A stretch of 64,000 nt of DNA from Flavobacteriaceae bacterium. GTDB taxonomy: Bacteria > Bacteroidota > Bacteroidia > Flavobacteriales > Flavobacteriaceae. Each line of letters opens with the position of its first letter. Position 1 is the first letter of the stretch. The stretch is taken from the NCBI GenBank assembly GCA_009886625.1, contig QXZA01000004.1:38469-102468 (forward strand), given 5' to 3'. Below, piece by piece: positions 1-9,796 of this stretch. A model generated the notes under the pieces. The model saw nothing but the letters and a program-made list of their open reading frames with translations, searched no databases and had not been told where the DNA came from. The translations under genes and the position numbers were made by a program.

Positions 1-599
1 ACTTTTCCAGCCAAAGCAGCGGGAATTTTTTCTAAAACAATTCCAAAACAACCTATTTGTTGCAGCATTTTTGCATCGGTGATTAACTGTTTTGCCTCTT
101 CTTCTTCTTTAGCACGAACGGTGTACGTTCCAAATTTATAGATTGACTGAGGCGTCAAACCTAAATGTCCCATGACAGGAATTCCTGCTTTAAGAATCCG
201 CTCTATGGATTCTTTTACTTCTTTTCCACCTTCAAGTTTCACAGCATGTGCGCCAGATTCTTTCATAATTCGAATGGCTGAACGAAGGGCTTCTTTGGAA
301 TCAGCTTGATAGGTCCCAAAGGGTAAGTCCACCACTACAAGGGCACGATCTACGGCCCGAACAACACTGCTTGCGTGATAAATCATCTGATCTAATGTAA
401 TAGGAAGTGTTGTTTCATGACCCGCCATGACATTTGAGGCAGAGTCTCCCACCAAAATGATATCAATTCCTGCATGATCTACAATACCAGCAAGCGTGAA
501 GTCATAAGCAGTAAGCATTGCTATTTTCTCACCATTTGCCTTCATTTCTGAAAGACTCTTTGTGGTGATTCGTGTATAACTTTTCTTAGCTACTGACAT
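1..599 (-). CDS. panB: 3-methyl-2-oxobutanoate hydroxymethyltransferase PanB (partial, cut by left edge)
   Basis: Ketopantoate hydroxymethyltransferase transfers a one-carbon unit from methylene-tetrahydrofolate to 3-methyl-2-oxobutanoate, the first committed step of pantothenate and so coenzyme A synthesis. The minus strand is open from the ATG at 597-599 to the window edge, about 199 codons. The family is about 270 residues, so the C-terminal quarter lies outside. The N-terminus [16 protein letters not shown] is typical of the family, followed by [10 protein letters not shown], the metal-site segment [17 protein letters not shown], and VVVDLPFG. It is divergent from dnaK. A weak minus-strand -7 box (TATTTTTG, complement of 613-620) lies just upstream. 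Identification is firm; only the end is unknown. Confidence 0.95.
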   Translation of the reverse strand, partial: MSVAKKSYTRITTKSLSEMKANGEKIAMLTAYDFTLAGIVDHAGIDIILVGDSASNVMAGHETTLPITLDQMIYHASSVVRAVDRALVVVDLPFGTYQADSKEALRSAIRIMKESGAHAVKLEGGKEVKESIERILKAGIPVMGHLGLTPQSIYKFGTYTVRAKEEEEAKQLITDAKMLQQIGCFGIVLEKIPAALAGK

Positions 600-732
600 G
601 TTTACTTTTTTTCAAAAATAGTATTTCTTTTTATACCCGCTCTGAAGATTGTGAAATAGTCTACCTCTGAACTTTCCTGATCTATATAAAAGAAATTTAA
701 AAGCTCAAGGGAAAATGATTTACATCAAGCGG

Positions 733-795
733 ATTAGATCTAATTTCAGTGAACTGTCAAGCTGTCAGTTATTGCGTTATGGCATAATGCTTGAA
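733..795 (+). promoter_or_regulatory. dnaK control region: palindrome, CTGTCA direct repeat, sigma54-like -24/-12
   Basis: Three elements are stacked in front of dnaK. The first is a perfect 12-bp palindrome, ATTAGATCTAAT, at 733-744. The second is CTGTCA twice at 754-759 and 762-767, with an 8-bp period. The third is TGGCA at 780-784, with TTGA at 791-794, which fits the sigma54 spacing (GG of -24 to the -12 element) except that the final C of TTGC is A. A start about 12 bases after the -12 element would leave a 20-base leader to the ATG at 826. No TAnnTTTG housekeeping box is evident here. Function as a heat-shock promoter is inference. Confidence 0.45.
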
Positions 796-825
796 ATGGT
801 TGAATTGAAATATTAATAAACTATC

Positions 826-2733
826 ATGAGTAAAATAATTGGAATTGATTTAGGAACCACCAACTCTTGTGTTTCTGTAATGGAAGGAAATGAGCCTGTT
901 GTAATCCCCAACGCTGAGGGTAAAAGAACTACTCCGTCTGTAATCGCTTTTGTAGAAGGAGGCGAAATTAAAGTGGGAGACCCAGCCAAAAGACAAGCAG
1001 TTACCAATCCTACCAAGACAATTGCTTCGATCAAGCGCTTTATGGGAAATAAATTTTCCGAATCAAGTAAAGAATTAAAAAATGTAGCCTACAAAGTTGT
1101 TAAAGGAGATAACGATACTCCTCGTGTTGATATTGATGGCAGATTGTATACCCCACAAGAATTATCAGCAATGACACTTCAGAAAATGAAGAAAACAGCT
1201 GAAGATTATTTGGGTCATGATGTTACTGAAGCTGTAATTACAGTTCCTGCTTATTTTAATGATGCCCAGCGTCAAGCAACTAAGGAAGCAGGCGAAATTT
1301 CAGGACTTAAAGTTCAACGAATTATTAACGAGCCAACAGCTGCTGCTCTGGCTTATGGTATGGACAAAGGTGGATCTGATAAAAAGATTGCTGTTTATGA
1401 CCTTGGTGGTGGAACATTTGATATCTCAATACTAGAATTAGGAGATGGTGTTTTTGAGGTACTTTCCACCAATGGAGATACCCATTTAGGAGGAGATGAC
1501 TTTGACCAAGTAATCATTGATTTTTTAGCAGAGAAATTTTTAAAAGATGAGTCAATTGATTTACGTAAAGATCCAATGGCATTACAACGTCTTAAAGAAG
1601 CAGCAGAAAAAGCGAAGATTGAATTATCTTCTTCTGCTCAAACGGAAATTAATCTACCTTATGTTACCGCAACCGAGAGTGGACCTAAGCACTTGGTTAC
1701 ATCGCTAACACGTGCAAATTTCGAACAATTGGCTGATGACCTAGTAAAGCGCTCAATGACTCCTGTAAAAAAGGCGTTGGATGATGCTGGACTTTCAACC
1801 TCAGACATAAATGAAATTATTTTAGTAGGAGGATCAACACGTATTCCTATTATACAAGAAGTTGTAGAAAAGTTTTTTGGTAAAAAGCCATCCAAAGGGG
1901 TGAATCCTGATGAGGTTGTAGCCGTTGGAGCTGCCATTCAAGGAGGAGTATTGACAGGAGATGTTAAAGATGTTCTCTTGCTTGATGTTACACCGCTTTC
2001 ACTTGGGATTGAAACAATGGGAGGGGTAATGACTAAGTTAATCGAGTCGAACACTACCATTCCTACAAAAAAATCACAAGTTTTCTCCACGGCAGCCGAT
2101 AATCAGCCCTCTGTTGAAATTCATGTACTACAAGGAGAGCGCTCTATGGCGTCAGACAATAATACGATTGGACGTTTTCATTTAGATGGACTTCCACCTG
2201 CTCAAAGAGGAACACCTCAGATTGAGGTAACCTTTGATATTGATGCCAATGGTATCATCAAAGTAAGCGCACAAGATAAAGCTACTGGAAAGTCACAAGA
2301 CATTCGTATTGAAGCTTCTTCAGGACTTACAGAGGAAGAAATCGAGAAAATGCGTAAAGAGGCTGAAGCCAATGCTGATGCCGATAAAAAAGCAAAAGAA
2401 GAAGTTGATAAGCTAAACAGTGCGGATCAAATGATTTTCCAAACGGAAAAACAATTGAAGGAATTTGGAGATAAGCTTTCTGATGATAAAAAAGCGCCTA
2501 TTGAAGCCGCTTTTGAAGAATTGAAAACAGCCTATGCTGCAAAAGATTTGGAAGCGATTGACAAGGCGTTAGAAACCATCAATGAAGCTTGGAAGAATGC
2601 CTCTGAAGAAATGTACAAAGCTCAAGCGGAAGCAGGAGGGGATGCAGCACAACCTCAAGGAGAATCTCCCGGACCCGATGCTGCCTCTGATGGTGACGAT
2701 GTCCAAGATGTAGATTTTGAAGAAGTTAAATAA
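826..2733 (+). CDS. dnaK: Molecular chaperone DnaK (Hsp70)
   Basis: Cytosolic ATP-dependent chaperone that binds unfolded peptides together with DnaJ and GrpE. It has 635 residues, normal for the family. The nucleotide-binding domain opens with GIDLGTTNS (residues 6-14) and contains the phosphate-loop motif [10 protein letters not shown] near residue 190 and the motif [12 protein letters not shown] near residue 335. The substrate-binding domain follows from about residue 385 ([14 protein letters not shown]), and the acidic tail ends in DVDFEEVK, as in most bacterial DnaK. The ATG at 826 gives the standard [10 protein letters not shown] start. It is monocistronic here: a strong terminator follows at 2756, and dnaJ and grpE are not in the window. 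Upstream elements at 733-795 suggest special control. Confidence 0.98.
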   Translation: MSKIIGIDLGTTNSCVSVMEGNEPVVIPNAEGKRTTPSVIAFVEGGEIKVGDPAKRQAVTNPTKTIASIKRFMGNKFSESSKELKNVAYKVVKGDNDTPRVDIDGRLYTPQELSAMTLQKMKKTAEDYLGHDVTEAVITVPAYFNDAQRQATKEAGEISGLKVQRIINEPTAAALAYGMDKGGSDKKIAVYDLGGGTFDISILELGDGVFEVLSTNGDTHLGGDDFDQVIIDFLAEKFLKDESIDLRKDPMALQRLKEAAEKAKIELSSSAQTEINLPYVTATESGPKHLVTSLTRANFEQLADDLVKRSMTPVKKALDDAGLSTSDINEIILVGGSTRIPIIQEVVEKFFGKKPSKGVNPDEVVAVGAAIQGGVLTGDVKDVLLLDVTPLSLGIETMGGVMTKLIESNTTIPTKKSQVFSTAADNQPSVEIHVLQGERSMASDNNTIGRFHLDGLPPAQRGTPQIEVTFDIDANGIIKVSAQDKATGKSQDIRIEASSGLTEEEIEKMRKEAEANADADKKAKEEVDKLNSADQMIFQTEKQLKEFGDKLSDDKKAPIEAAFEELKTAYAAKDLEAIDKALETINEAWKNASEEMYKAQAEAGGDAAQPQGESPGPDAASDGDDVQDVDFEEVK

Positions 2734-2755
2734 AATTAGATTTTAAATGTAAATG

Positions 2756-2795
2756 AAAACCTTCTGTGGAATTACACAGGAGGTTTTCTTATTTT
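2756..2795 (+). terminator. Rho-independent terminator after dnaK
   Basis: AAAACCTTCTGTG (2756-2768) pairs with CACAGGAGGTTTT (2775-2787) with one T-G wobble and a six-base loop, followed by a T-rich run. It ends the dnaK transcript. A -7-like box for the next operon, TATTTTAGC at 2790-2798, overlaps its T-tract. Confidence 0.8.
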
Positions 2796-2798
2796 AGC
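2790..2798 (+). promoter_or_regulatory. Possible -7 box of the men operon
   Basis: TATTTTAGC matches the Bacteroidota -7 pattern TAnnTTTGC except for one A. It lies 11 bases before the ATG at 2810. No clear TTG -33 element is seen because the upstream DNA is the dnaK terminator stem. Tentative. Confidence 0.3.
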
Positions 2799-2809
2799 AA
2801 AAAGGGAAA

Positions 2810-3223
2810 ATGGATAAAAAACAAATTTTGGTGATGAGCAATGCGATATGCAAGAACACGCTCATGGAAACCCTTGAAATTAAATATGTGGATGTTGGAG
2901 AAGATTTTTTGACAGCAAGAATGCCAGTAACCAAAAAAGTACACCAACCCGATGGCGTCCTCCACGGAGGAGCTACTGCTGCTCTTGCTGAGAGCGTAGG
3001 AAGTGCTGCAGTTTTTGTTCTTAATCAAGACCCAAGTATACATGTGCGAGGAATTGAAATTACTGCGAACCATGTTAAAAGCATTTCCTCTGGATATGTG
3101 TTCGCTAAAGCAAAAGTAATCCACAAGGGAAGAACCATCCAGTTGTGGGAAATAAAAGTTACCGATGAAGAGGATCAATTGATTTCTTTGTGCAAGTTAA
3201 CGACCTATTCACGCAAGAGATAA
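2810..3223 (+). CDS. menI: Hotdog-fold thioesterase, probable 1,4-dihydroxy-2-naphthoyl-CoA hydrolase
   Basis: Small 137-residue hotdog protein of the PaaI/YdiI type. The core motif HQPDGVLHGGATAALAES (residues 45-62) carries the HGG turn at 52-54 and the likely catalytic acid E61. It is the first gene of a men operon, 3 bases before menF. The likely job is therefore hydrolysis of DHNA-CoA to DHNA plus CoA between MenB and MenA. That substrate is inferred from context, because the family also contains phenylacetyl-CoA thioesterases. The ATG at 2810 is the only sensible start, with AAAAGGGAAA in front of it. Confidence 0.8.
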   Translation: MDKKQILVMSNAICKNTLMETLEIKYVDVGEDFLTARMPVTKKVHQPDGVLHGGATAALAESVGSAAVFVLNQDPSIHVRGIEITANHVKSISSGYVFAKAKVIHKGRTIQLWEIKVTDEEDQLISLCKLTTYSRKR

Positions 3224-3226
3224 TAT

Positions 3227-4264
3227 ATGATCGAACTTGAAAAGCGATTAGAGGTCTTATGGAAAAACCAATATCCCTTTGTTGTCTATCGGCTCCCTAA
3301 ATCTAAAGAAATTCATATTTTTTTTCAAGAAGAGAATCAACTTCATAAGACGGATGACTTTTCTGAATCGGGTTTTGTGATGACTTCTTTTGAAAGTTTA
3401 TCATCCTATCCTTTCATTCCAAATTCAAAGTCAGAACAGTTCCCAAAACCAGAAGTACAAGATTTTAAATCAGATCCTGTTGTTTTTCCAGAAGACGAGA
3501 CTCGTAAATCAAGATTTATTGAGCTTGTAAAAAAAGCACAAAGTGAAATTGCTCAAGGCCATTTAAAAAAGGTAGTACTCTCTAGATCAATTGATTTGAA
3601 AACGGAAGAGAATCCAAGCACTCTTTTTTTAGCCTTAGAAAATAAATATCAGGATGCATTGACTTATTTATGGCATCATCCTCTTGTTGGGACTTGGTTT
3701 GGTGCAACCCCAGAACAATTTATTGAGGCTTCTTCAAAAAGCACATTTACCATGGCACTGGCAGGGACACAAATTTACACACCCAATAAAAATCCCCATT
3801 GGTCAAGTAAAGAAAAAGAAGAACAGGCTTTGGTGACCCAACAAGTACTTTCCGATTTAAAAACTCTTTTTAAAGAAGAGGAAATTAAATATGGGGAACC
3901 CCAAAACAAGCGAGCGGGAAATCTAGTGCATCTTTGTACGCATTTTACCTTACCTCAATTGACCATAAGTCTAAAAAAGTTAATCACAGCTTTGCATCCA
4001 ACGCCCGCTGTTGGAGGTGTTCCAAAGAAGGAAGCGGTGGATTTTATAATTAATAATGAGGGCTATAATCGTACATTTTATACTGGTTTTTTAGGACCGA
4101 TAGGAAATGAGAAAACAGGCCTTTTTGTAAATTTAAGATGCGCAGAATGGACAGTAGAAAGGGTGCGATTATTTGTGGGTGCTGGAATCACTTCGTTTAG
4201 TGATCCAGAGAGTGAATGGCTGGAGACCCAACGTAAGTCAGAAACTTTAGCACGTATCTTATAA
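3227..4264 (+). CDS. menF: Isochorismate synthase MenF
   Basis: Chorismate-binding enzyme that converts chorismate to isochorismate, the entry to menaquinone synthesis. It has 345 residues, somewhat shorter than E. coli MenF because the variable N-terminal half is compact. The catalytic C-terminal domain is clear: LKKVVLSR (113-120, with the general-base lysine), FGATPEQF (158-165), HPTPAVGG (257-264), YTGFLGPIG (285-293), NLRCAEW (302-308) and the final DPESEWLET segment near 326-334. An isochorismate rather than anthranilate or salicylate role follows from the neighbouring menD and menB. It starts 3 bases after the thioesterase stop. Confidence 0.93.
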   Translation: MIELEKRLEVLWKNQYPFVVYRLPKSKEIHIFFQEENQLHKTDDFSESGFVMTSFESLSSYPFIPNSKSEQFPKPEVQDFKSDPVVFPEDETRKSRFIELVKKAQSEIAQGHLKKVVLSRSIDLKTEENPSTLFLALENKYQDALTYLWHHPLVGTWFGATPEQFIEASSKSTFTMALAGTQIYTPNKNPHWSSKEKEEQALVTQQVLSDLKTLFKEEEIKYGEPQNKRAGNLVHLCTHFTLPQLTISLKKLITALHPTPAVGGVPKKEAVDFIINNEGYNRTFYTGFLGPIGNEKTGLFVNLRCAEWTVERVRLFVGAGITSFSDPESEWLETQRKSETLARIL

Positions 4265-4301
4265 ACTCTTTTTTACGCTTTCTGAAGTGCCTTCGGTTTT
4301 G

Positions 4302-4309
4302 TACTTTTG
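4302..4309 (+). promoter_or_regulatory. Possible internal -7 box before menD
   Basis: TACTTTTG fits TAnnTTTG and lies 25 bases before the menD ATG, inside the only long gap (70 bases) of the men operon. No TTG is found at the right distance for a -33 element. It could be a secondary promoter for menD onward. Confidence 0.3.
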
Positions 4310-4334
4310 TTACAAATGAAGTAGACTCTGACGA

Positions 4335-6125
4335 ATGAATAAGTACCCATCGATTCCCCTTGCCCAAACAGTAGTCCGCCTTTGTGCGAGCACTAAAATT
4401 GAGCGAATTGTCATTTGTGCAGGTTCTAGAAATGCCCCTTTAACTAACGGCTTTGCTTCCGATTCTTATTTCAAAACCTACAGTGTAGTAGACGAACGAG
4501 CTGCTGCCTTTTTTGCTTTAGGAATGGCACAACAATTGAATGAACCTGTGGCACTACTATGCACTTCAGGGTCTGCATTATTAAATTTTTATCCAGCAGT
4601 TGCAGAAGCGTACTATAGCGATATTCCTCTTGTCATTTTATCCGCTGATAGAATGCCACATCGAATTGATATAGGAGATGGTCAGACTATCCGACAGGTG
4701 GGCGTTTTTGAACCCCATCTTGAGGGGGCTGCCGTTTTAAAACCTGACGTAAGTCACGCTACAAAAACACTCTTGCAAAACCCCATGCAAAAGCTGGTTC
4801 CCTTTGATGCAACTGAATCTGAGATTACAGAATTACAAACTTCAATTCAATCCTATAACACTAAAGAGATTGCACGAGTATTGGATCTTTCAATTCAGCG
4901 TAAAGGTCCTGTTCATTTAAACATTCCATTAGAAGAACCTTTGTATGGGATGACTTCAATTGCACTTCCGCTTGAAGGAATTGACTCAAAAAAGACCAAG
5001 CAATCACAAGAAAAGAAGAATCTTAATGATATTAAAAAGACTTGGAATCAGTCTAAGAAGAAATGGGTTGTTATAGGGGTTTTAGCTCCTGATTCAATTC
5101 ATAAGGAATGTGTTGATGCACTTTGTGAAGACCCTTCGGTAGTCGTTTTCACTGAAACAACTTCTAATATTAATCATTCAAAGGCGATCCATTCTATTGA
5201 CACGCTTATGGCTTCATTAGAATTAACAGAAAATCAAGAGAAAGAGTCCCTACGTCCTGAGATATTACTAACTTATGGGGGGATGGTAGTATCAAAAAAA
5301 ATCAAATCGTTTTTAAGAAACCATCCACCGTCTCATCATTGGCATGTTGACGAAAAGAAGGCATACAATACCTACTATCATTTGGACCAACATTTTGTTC
5401 AAAGTCCAAATTCTTTTCTCAAAGATTTGTACGACAACTCAAGTGAAAATCAAAAAAGTGACTTTCATATTTCGGTTTTTTCATTGTTTCAAAAATTTAA
5501 GAATAAAGGTAAATCCTATTTAGATCAGCTTCCTTTTTCGGATTTAAATGTCTTTATACAGCTTGCGAAACAATTGCCTGAAGGGATACAATTACAAATA
5601 GCAAATAGCTCTTCGATTCGTTACGCACAATTAATGGATTGGCCACAAAACACTACTTTTTTCTGTAATCGAGGTACAAGTGGAATAGATGGGAGCACGG
5701 CAACAGCAGTGGGTGCTTCTCAAATCAAAATGGGGCCAACCGTCTTGCTTACGGGTGATCTTAGTTTTTTCTATGATATCAATGGTTTGTGGAATAACTA
5801 TATTCCAAAAAACTTTAAAATCATTTTAATTAATAATCAAGGTGGAGGTATTTTTAGAATTTTGCCCGGTGCAAAAGATAGTCCCACTTATGATCGCTAT
5901 TTTGAGACTATACACAATCGCAACGCTAAGTATGTAGCCAAGACTTTCGGGTTTGGTTATCAAAAAGCAACATCTAAGTGGCAACTAAAACGAAAATTAG
6001 CATCTTTGTTTAAATCAAATGATTGTCCAAGAATATTAGAAATACAAACCCCTAGAAAAGTGAATGATGAGGTTTTATTGAATTACTTTAAAGCCATGTC
6101 ATCAAATAGTGTAAATACCAAATAA
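4335..6125 (+). CDS. menD: SEPHCHC synthase MenD
   Basis: 2-succinyl-5-enolpyruvyl-6-hydroxy-3-cyclohexene-1-carboxylate synthase, a thiamine-diphosphate enzyme that joins 2-oxoglutarate and isochorismate. It has 596 residues, within the family range. Residues 28-36 read CAGSRNAPL (substrate-binding Ser-Arg). DERAA at 53-57 holds the glutamate that activates Th[18 protein letters not shown] follows near 74. The metal/ThDP motif in the C-terminal third runs from TGDLSFFYD through NNQGGGIF. It follows menF after a 70-base gap that may hold a promoter and is 8 bases from menB. Its product is unstable and feeds MenH, which is not encoded nearby. Confidence 0.96.
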   Translation: MNKYPSIPLAQTVVRLCASTKIERIVICAGSRNAPLTNGFASDSYFKTYSVVDERAAAFFALGMAQQLNEPVALLCTSGSALLNFYPAVAEAYYSDIPLVILSADRMPHRIDIGDGQTIRQVGVFEPHLEGAAVLKPDVSHATKTLLQNPMQKLVPFDATESEITELQTSIQSYNTKEIARVLDLSIQRKGPVHLNIPLEEPLYGMTSIALPLEGIDSKKTKQSQEKKNLNDIKKTWNQSKKKWVVIGVLAPDSIHKECVDALCEDPSVVVFTETTSNINHSKAIHSIDTLMASLELTENQEKESLRPEILLTYGGMVVSKKIKSFLRNHPPSHHWHVDEKKAYNTYYHLDQHFVQSPNSFLKDLYDNSSENQKSDFHISVFSLFQKFKNKGKSYLDQLPFSDLNVFIQLAKQLPEGIQLQIANSSSIRYAQLMDWPQNTTFFCNRGTSGIDGSTATAVGASQIKMGPTVLLTGDLSFFYDINGLWNNYIPKNFKIILINNQGGGIFRILPGAKDSPTYDRYFETIHNRNAKYVAKTFGFGYQKATSKWQLKRKLASLFKSNDCPRILEIQTPRKVNDEVLLNYFKAMSSNSVNTK

Positions 6126-6133
6126 AAATAGAA

Positions 6134-6949
6134 ATGAGAACATGGAAATCTTTAGCAACGTATAGCGACATTCTTTTTGAATTTTGCGATGGAGTTGCGA
6201 AAATTACAATTAGTAGACCCGAAGTATATAATGCTTTTCGTCCAGAAACAAACATCCAAATGCTTGAGGCTATTGAGGTGTGTCGTGAAAACAATGAAAT
6301 AGATGTTGTGGTTTTTACAGGTATAGGCGACAAAGCTTTTTGTAGTGGAGGAGATCAAAATGTTAAAGGTGTGGGCGGCTACTTGGGAGAAGACGGCGTC
6401 CCTAGGCTAAATGTTTTGGATCTTCACAAACGGATAAGAGAATTGCCTAAACCTGTAATCGCTATGGTTAATGGCTACGCTATAGGTGGAGGTCATGTTT
6501 TGCATGTCGTTTGTGACCTTACCATTGCAAGTGAAAATGCAATATTTGGCCAAACAGGTCCTAAAGTAGGAAGTTTTGACGGAGGATTTGGGTCCTCCTA
6601 TTTAGCGCGTCATGTTGGACAGAAGAAAGCCCGTGAGATTTGGTTTTTATGTCAACAGTATTCTGCAAAAGAAGCCCATGACATGGGAATGGTAAATAAA
6701 GTAGTTCCTTTGGATCAATTGGAAGATACGGTTATGGAATGGTGTAGCATAATGCAGCAAAGAAGTCCTTTAGCACTTCGTATGATCAAACGTTCTTTAA
6801 ATGCTGAATTAGATGGACAACATGGATTGATGCAATTAGCAGGAGATGCAACTTTAATGTATTATTTAATGGAAGAAGCTCAAGAAGGTAAGAAAGCCTT
6901 TTTAGAGAAACGCGCGCCCAACTTTAAAAAATATCCTAAATTTCCATAA
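6134..6949 (+). CDS. menB: 1,4-dihydroxy-2-naphthoyl-CoA synthase MenB
   Basis: Crotonase-fold enzyme that cyclises o-succinylbenzoyl-CoA to DHNA-CoA. It has 271 residues. Recognisable segments are [18 protein letters not shown] near 61-78 (CoA and oxyanion site), [14 protein letters not shown] near 112-125 (second oxyanion-hole glycine), [18 protein letters not shown] and the C-terminal [12 protein letters not shown]. The specific match to MenB rather than a general enoyl-CoA hydratase rests on the GSFDGG segment and on the operon. It is 8 bases after menD and 8 bases before menA. Confidence 0.96.
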   Translation: MRTWKSLATYSDILFEFCDGVAKITISRPEVYNAFRPETNIQMLEAIEVCRENNEIDVVVFTGIGDKAFCSGGDQNVKGVGGYLGEDGVPRLNVLDLHKRIRELPKPVIAMVNGYAIGGGHVLHVVCDLTIASENAIFGQTGPKVGSFDGGFGSSYLARHVGQKKAREIWFLCQQYSAKEAHDMGMVNKVVPLDQLEDTVMEWCSIMQQRSPLALRMIKRSLNAELDGQHGLMQLAGDATLMYYLMEEAQEGKKAFLEKRAPNFKKYPKFP

Positions 6950-6957
6950 TCCACAAT

Positions 6958-7860
6958 ATGCAGCAAATTAAAGTTTGGCTAAGTGCAGCCCGTTTAAGAA
7001 CTCTTCCTTTGTCCATTTCTGGGATATTGGTAGGGAATGCACTTTCATTAAACCAGCCTGACTTTTCTTGGTCTTTATTTGTGTTAATGTTGTTGACCGC
7101 TATTTCTTTCCAAATCATTTCCAATTTTGCAAATGATTATGGCGATGGAGTTAAAGGAACAGATAATGAAAACCGGATTGGACCCAAGCGGGTATTACAG
7201 CAGGGACTTCTAAGTAAACAAGTTTTGAAAAATGGGATTATTGTTATGTCCCTTGTGGCCTTACTTTTGGCATGTATTTTAATTTTCATAGCATTTGGGG
7301 CGCAATCTTTGGTTTATGGAGCTATATTTTTTGTACTTGCTCTTTTAAGCGTTTGGGCTGCAATATCCTATACAGTTGGAGTCAAAGCCTATGGTTACAG
7401 GGGTCTGGGTGATTTTTTTGTGTTATTGTTTTTTGGAGGGGTAGGTGTTCTTGGTTCTTATTTCATTCAATTGAAAGCATTTTCTTGGCCCGTTTTGCTT
7501 TTGGGATTGGCCATAGGACTTTTTTCAGCTGCTGTTTTGAATTTAAATAATATGCGGGATCGAATAAATGATGGGGTAGTGGGTAAGAAAACACTGGTTG
7601 TACTTTTAGGAGCTAAAGCAGCAAAACGCTATCATTTTATATTGATTGGTAGCGCAATGCTTTTAATAACTATCGTTTTTCTAATAACATCTTGCACTTT
7701 TTTTTGGATCCCATTCATTGCTTTAATTCCGTTAATTATGCATTTAATTAGGATCATTAAAATTTCTGATCCAAAACAATTTGATCCTGAATTAAAGAAG
7801 GTTGCTTTATCTACTTTCTTTCTTTCTGTTTTGATATTTATTACACTTTTGATAGGATAA
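6958..7860 (+). CDS. menA: 1,4-dihydroxy-2-naphthoate polyprenyltransferase MenA
   Basis: UbiA-superfamily integral membrane enzyme that prenylates DHNA to demethylmenaquinone. It has 300 residues with about eight hydrophobic segments. The first aspartate-rich motif, NDYGDGVKGTD, is at 59-69, followed by RIGPKRVLQ. The second is NNMRDRINDGVVGKKT near 197-212. These bind the prenyl diphosphate through magnesium. Its TAA overlaps the menC ATG (TAATG at 7858-7862), so the two are translationally coupled. Confidence 0.96.
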   Translation: MQQIKVWLSAARLRTLPLSISGILVGNALSLNQPDFSWSLFVLMLLTAISFQIISNFANDYGDGVKGTDNENRIGPKRVLQQGLLSKQVLKNGIIVMSLVALLLACILIFIAFGAQSLVYGAIFFVLALLSVWAAISYTVGVKAYGYRGLGDFFVLLFFGGVGVLGSYFIQLKAFSWPVLLLGLAIGLFSAAVLNLNNMRDRINDGVVGKKTLVVLLGAKAAKRYHFILIGSAMLLITIVFLITSCTFFWIPFIALIPLIMHLIRIIKISDPKQFDPELKKVALSTFFLSVLIFITLLIG

Positions 7861-8888
7861 TGCAAGCTAAATTTGTCAAGCATACCTTAAATTTTAAACG
7901 TCCAAGTGGTACTTCAAGAGGAATCTTAACCACCAAAGACAGTTGGTTTTTAATTTTGACAGATCAAGAAAAGAAGGGTATTGGGGAATGCAGTATTTTA
8001 GAAGGATTGAGTTATGACGATCATCCTGAATTTGAAGTTAGCTTGAAAACTCTTTGTGACCAGATCAATAGAGGTGAACCCTTACTTGATTTAAATCCAT
8101 GGCCTGCGATTAAAATGGGATATGAAACTGCACTTTTGTCATTGAAAAGTTCTGATCCATATTCTTTGTTTCCATCACATTTTACAGACACAAAAGAGAG
8201 TATTCCGATCAATGGCTTGGTATGGATGGGTACTTTTGACTTCATGAAAGCGCAAATCGACAGCCTCTTGGAAAGAGAATTTAACTGTATTAAAATAAAA
8301 ATTGGAGCAATAGATTTTGAAGAGGAATTACGATTGCTAGCACAGCTTAGAAACCGATATGATGCCAACACTATCACGATACGAGTTGATGCCAATGGAG
8401 CTTTCAAACCTCAGGAGGCACTCAAGAAATTGGATCAATTAAGCAAGTATCAAATTCATTCTATCGAGCAACCAATTGCAGTATATCAGTGGGAGCTCAT
8501 GTCTAATTTATGTCAAAAAAGTTCAATTCCTATTGCATTAGATGAGGAGTTGATTGGTATTTTTGATGCAGAAACAAAATCAAGGATGCTTACCCAAATA
8601 CAACCACAATACCTCATATTTAAGCCTAGTTTATTAGGAGGTTTTTCAAATACTCAAAACTGGATTGATTTGGCTGAGAAGTATTCGATTAAGTGGTGGG
8701 TCACAAGTGCATTGGAAAGCAATGTTGGCTTGAATGCGATAGCACAATGGACTTATTCAAAAAAGGTAAGCTTACCTCAGGGACTTGGAACAGGTTCTTT
8801 ATTTTTAAATAATATTGATTCTTCTCTAGTGATTAAAAAAGGTTGCTTGTGGAATGATAAATCAATACCTTGGAAAGAAATTTTTTGA
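7860..8888 (+). CDS. menC: o-Succinylbenzoate synthase MenC
   Basis: Enolase-superfamily dehydratase that makes o-succinylbenzoate from SHCHC. It has 342 residues. The superfamily catalytic set is visible: K145 and K147 in IKIKIG, metal ligands D177 (VDANGAF), E203 (SIEQP) and D228 (ALDEEL), and K255 in FKPSLLGG. Its ATG overlaps the menA stop. The CPBP protease follows after 3 bases. Dipeptide epimerases share the fold, but the operon settles the call. Confidence 0.94.
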   Translation: MQAKFVKHTLNFKRPSGTSRGILTTKDSWFLILTDQEKKGIGECSILEGLSYDDHPEFEVSLKTLCDQINRGEPLLDLNPWPAIKMGYETALLSLKSSDPYSLFPSHFTDTKESIPINGLVWMGTFDFMKAQIDSLLEREFNCIKIKIGAIDFEEELRLLAQLRNRYDANTITIRVDANGAFKPQEALKKLDQLSKYQIHSIEQPIAVYQWELMSNLCQKSSIPIALDEELIGIFDAETKSRMLTQIQPQYLIFKPSLLGGFSNTQNWIDLAEKYSIKWWVTSALESNVGLNAIAQWTYSKKVSLPQGLGTGSLFLNNIDSSLVIKKGCLWNDKSIPWKEIF

Positions 8889-8891
8889 TTT

Positions 8892-9794
8892 ATGTTTTTG
8901 GAACAAGTTGATCTAAGCAAAAATCCCTTCTGGAAGTACATACTGGGTTCATTTGTAATTATCATTTTTAGTGTAATTGGTCAGTTACCCCTTACTTATG
9001 TCCTTATCGAGTCTGGACCTTTAAGTCCTGGCGCTGATCCCATGGATATGCTTCGCAATTTAGATAAGAATTTGCAGTTATTTTTACTTTTGATTCCCTT
9101 TGGTGTTGGACTTCTGGGGTTTTGGCTAGTAATTAAAAAATTAAATGAGCGTTCATTATTAAGTGTTACCACTAGCCGTTCAAAAATTGATTGGTCTCGC
9201 GTTTTTTATGCATTTGCAATATGGGGAATGTTCAGTATTGTATTAATAGTAGGGGATTATTTTATTGCTCCAGATTCTTATGAGTGGAATTTTAATGCTA
9301 AATCTTTTGTAATTCTTTTTGTCATCGCTGTTGCATTGATTCCAATTCAGACCAGCCTTGAGGAATATATATTTAGGGGATATTTAATGCAGGGTTTTGC
9401 AGGCATATTCAAAAATAGATGGGTTCCTTTAGTAATGACTTCCATTATCTTTGGTTGCCTACACTTATTTAATCCTGAGGTTGAAAAACTAGGTTATGGA
9501 ATTATGGTTTACTACATAGGTACTGGCCTCTTTTTAGGAATTCTTACCCTGATGGATGAGGGGATTGAATTAGCGCTAGGGTTTCATGCTGCCAATAATT
9601 TATTTACAGCTTTATTGGTTACTTCCTCTTGGACCGCTTTTCAAACAGAATCCATCCTAATTGATATTTCTGAACCCTCTTTAGGTATAGAACTAGTACT
9701 TTCATTAGTGGTACTTTATCCTATTCTCTTATTTATCATGAGTAAAAAATACGGTTGGACACAATGGAAAACTAAATTAACTTCTAAAATATAA
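8892..9794 (+). CDS. CPBP-family intramembrane metalloprotease (CAAX protease-like) within the men operon
   Basis: Polytopic membrane protein of 300 residues with about seven to eight hydrophobic stretches. The family motifs are present: EEYIFR (157-162, the EExxxR site), FGCLHLFNPE with H191, and FHAANN with H232 and N235. These form the metal site of the Abi/CPBP (Rce1-like) proteases. The substrate is unknown. It sits between menC and menE with gaps of 3 and 2 bases, so it is co-expressed with menaquinone enzymes. A direct role in quinone synthesis is not shown by the sequence. The catalytic residues look intact. Confidence 0.88.
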   Translation: MFLEQVDLSKNPFWKYILGSFVIIIFSVIGQLPLTYVLIESGPLSPGADPMDMLRNLDKNLQLFLLLIPFGVGLLGFWLVIKKLNERSLLSVTTSRSKIDWSRVFYAFAIWGMFSIVLIVGDYFIAPDSYEWNFNAKSFVILFVIAVALIPIQTSLEEYIFRGYLMQGFAGIFKNRWVPLVMTSIIFGCLHLFNPEVEKLGYGIMVYYIGTGLFLGILTLMDEGIELALGFHAANNLFTALLVTSSWTAFQTESILIDISEPSLGIELVLSLVVLYPILLFIMSKKYGWTQWKTKLTSKI

Positions 9795-9796
9795 AC

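Noticed and set aside
2789..3178. Open frame on the minus strand opposite menI
   Set aside because: Fully antisense to a clear hotdog gene with recognised motifs; no independent support.
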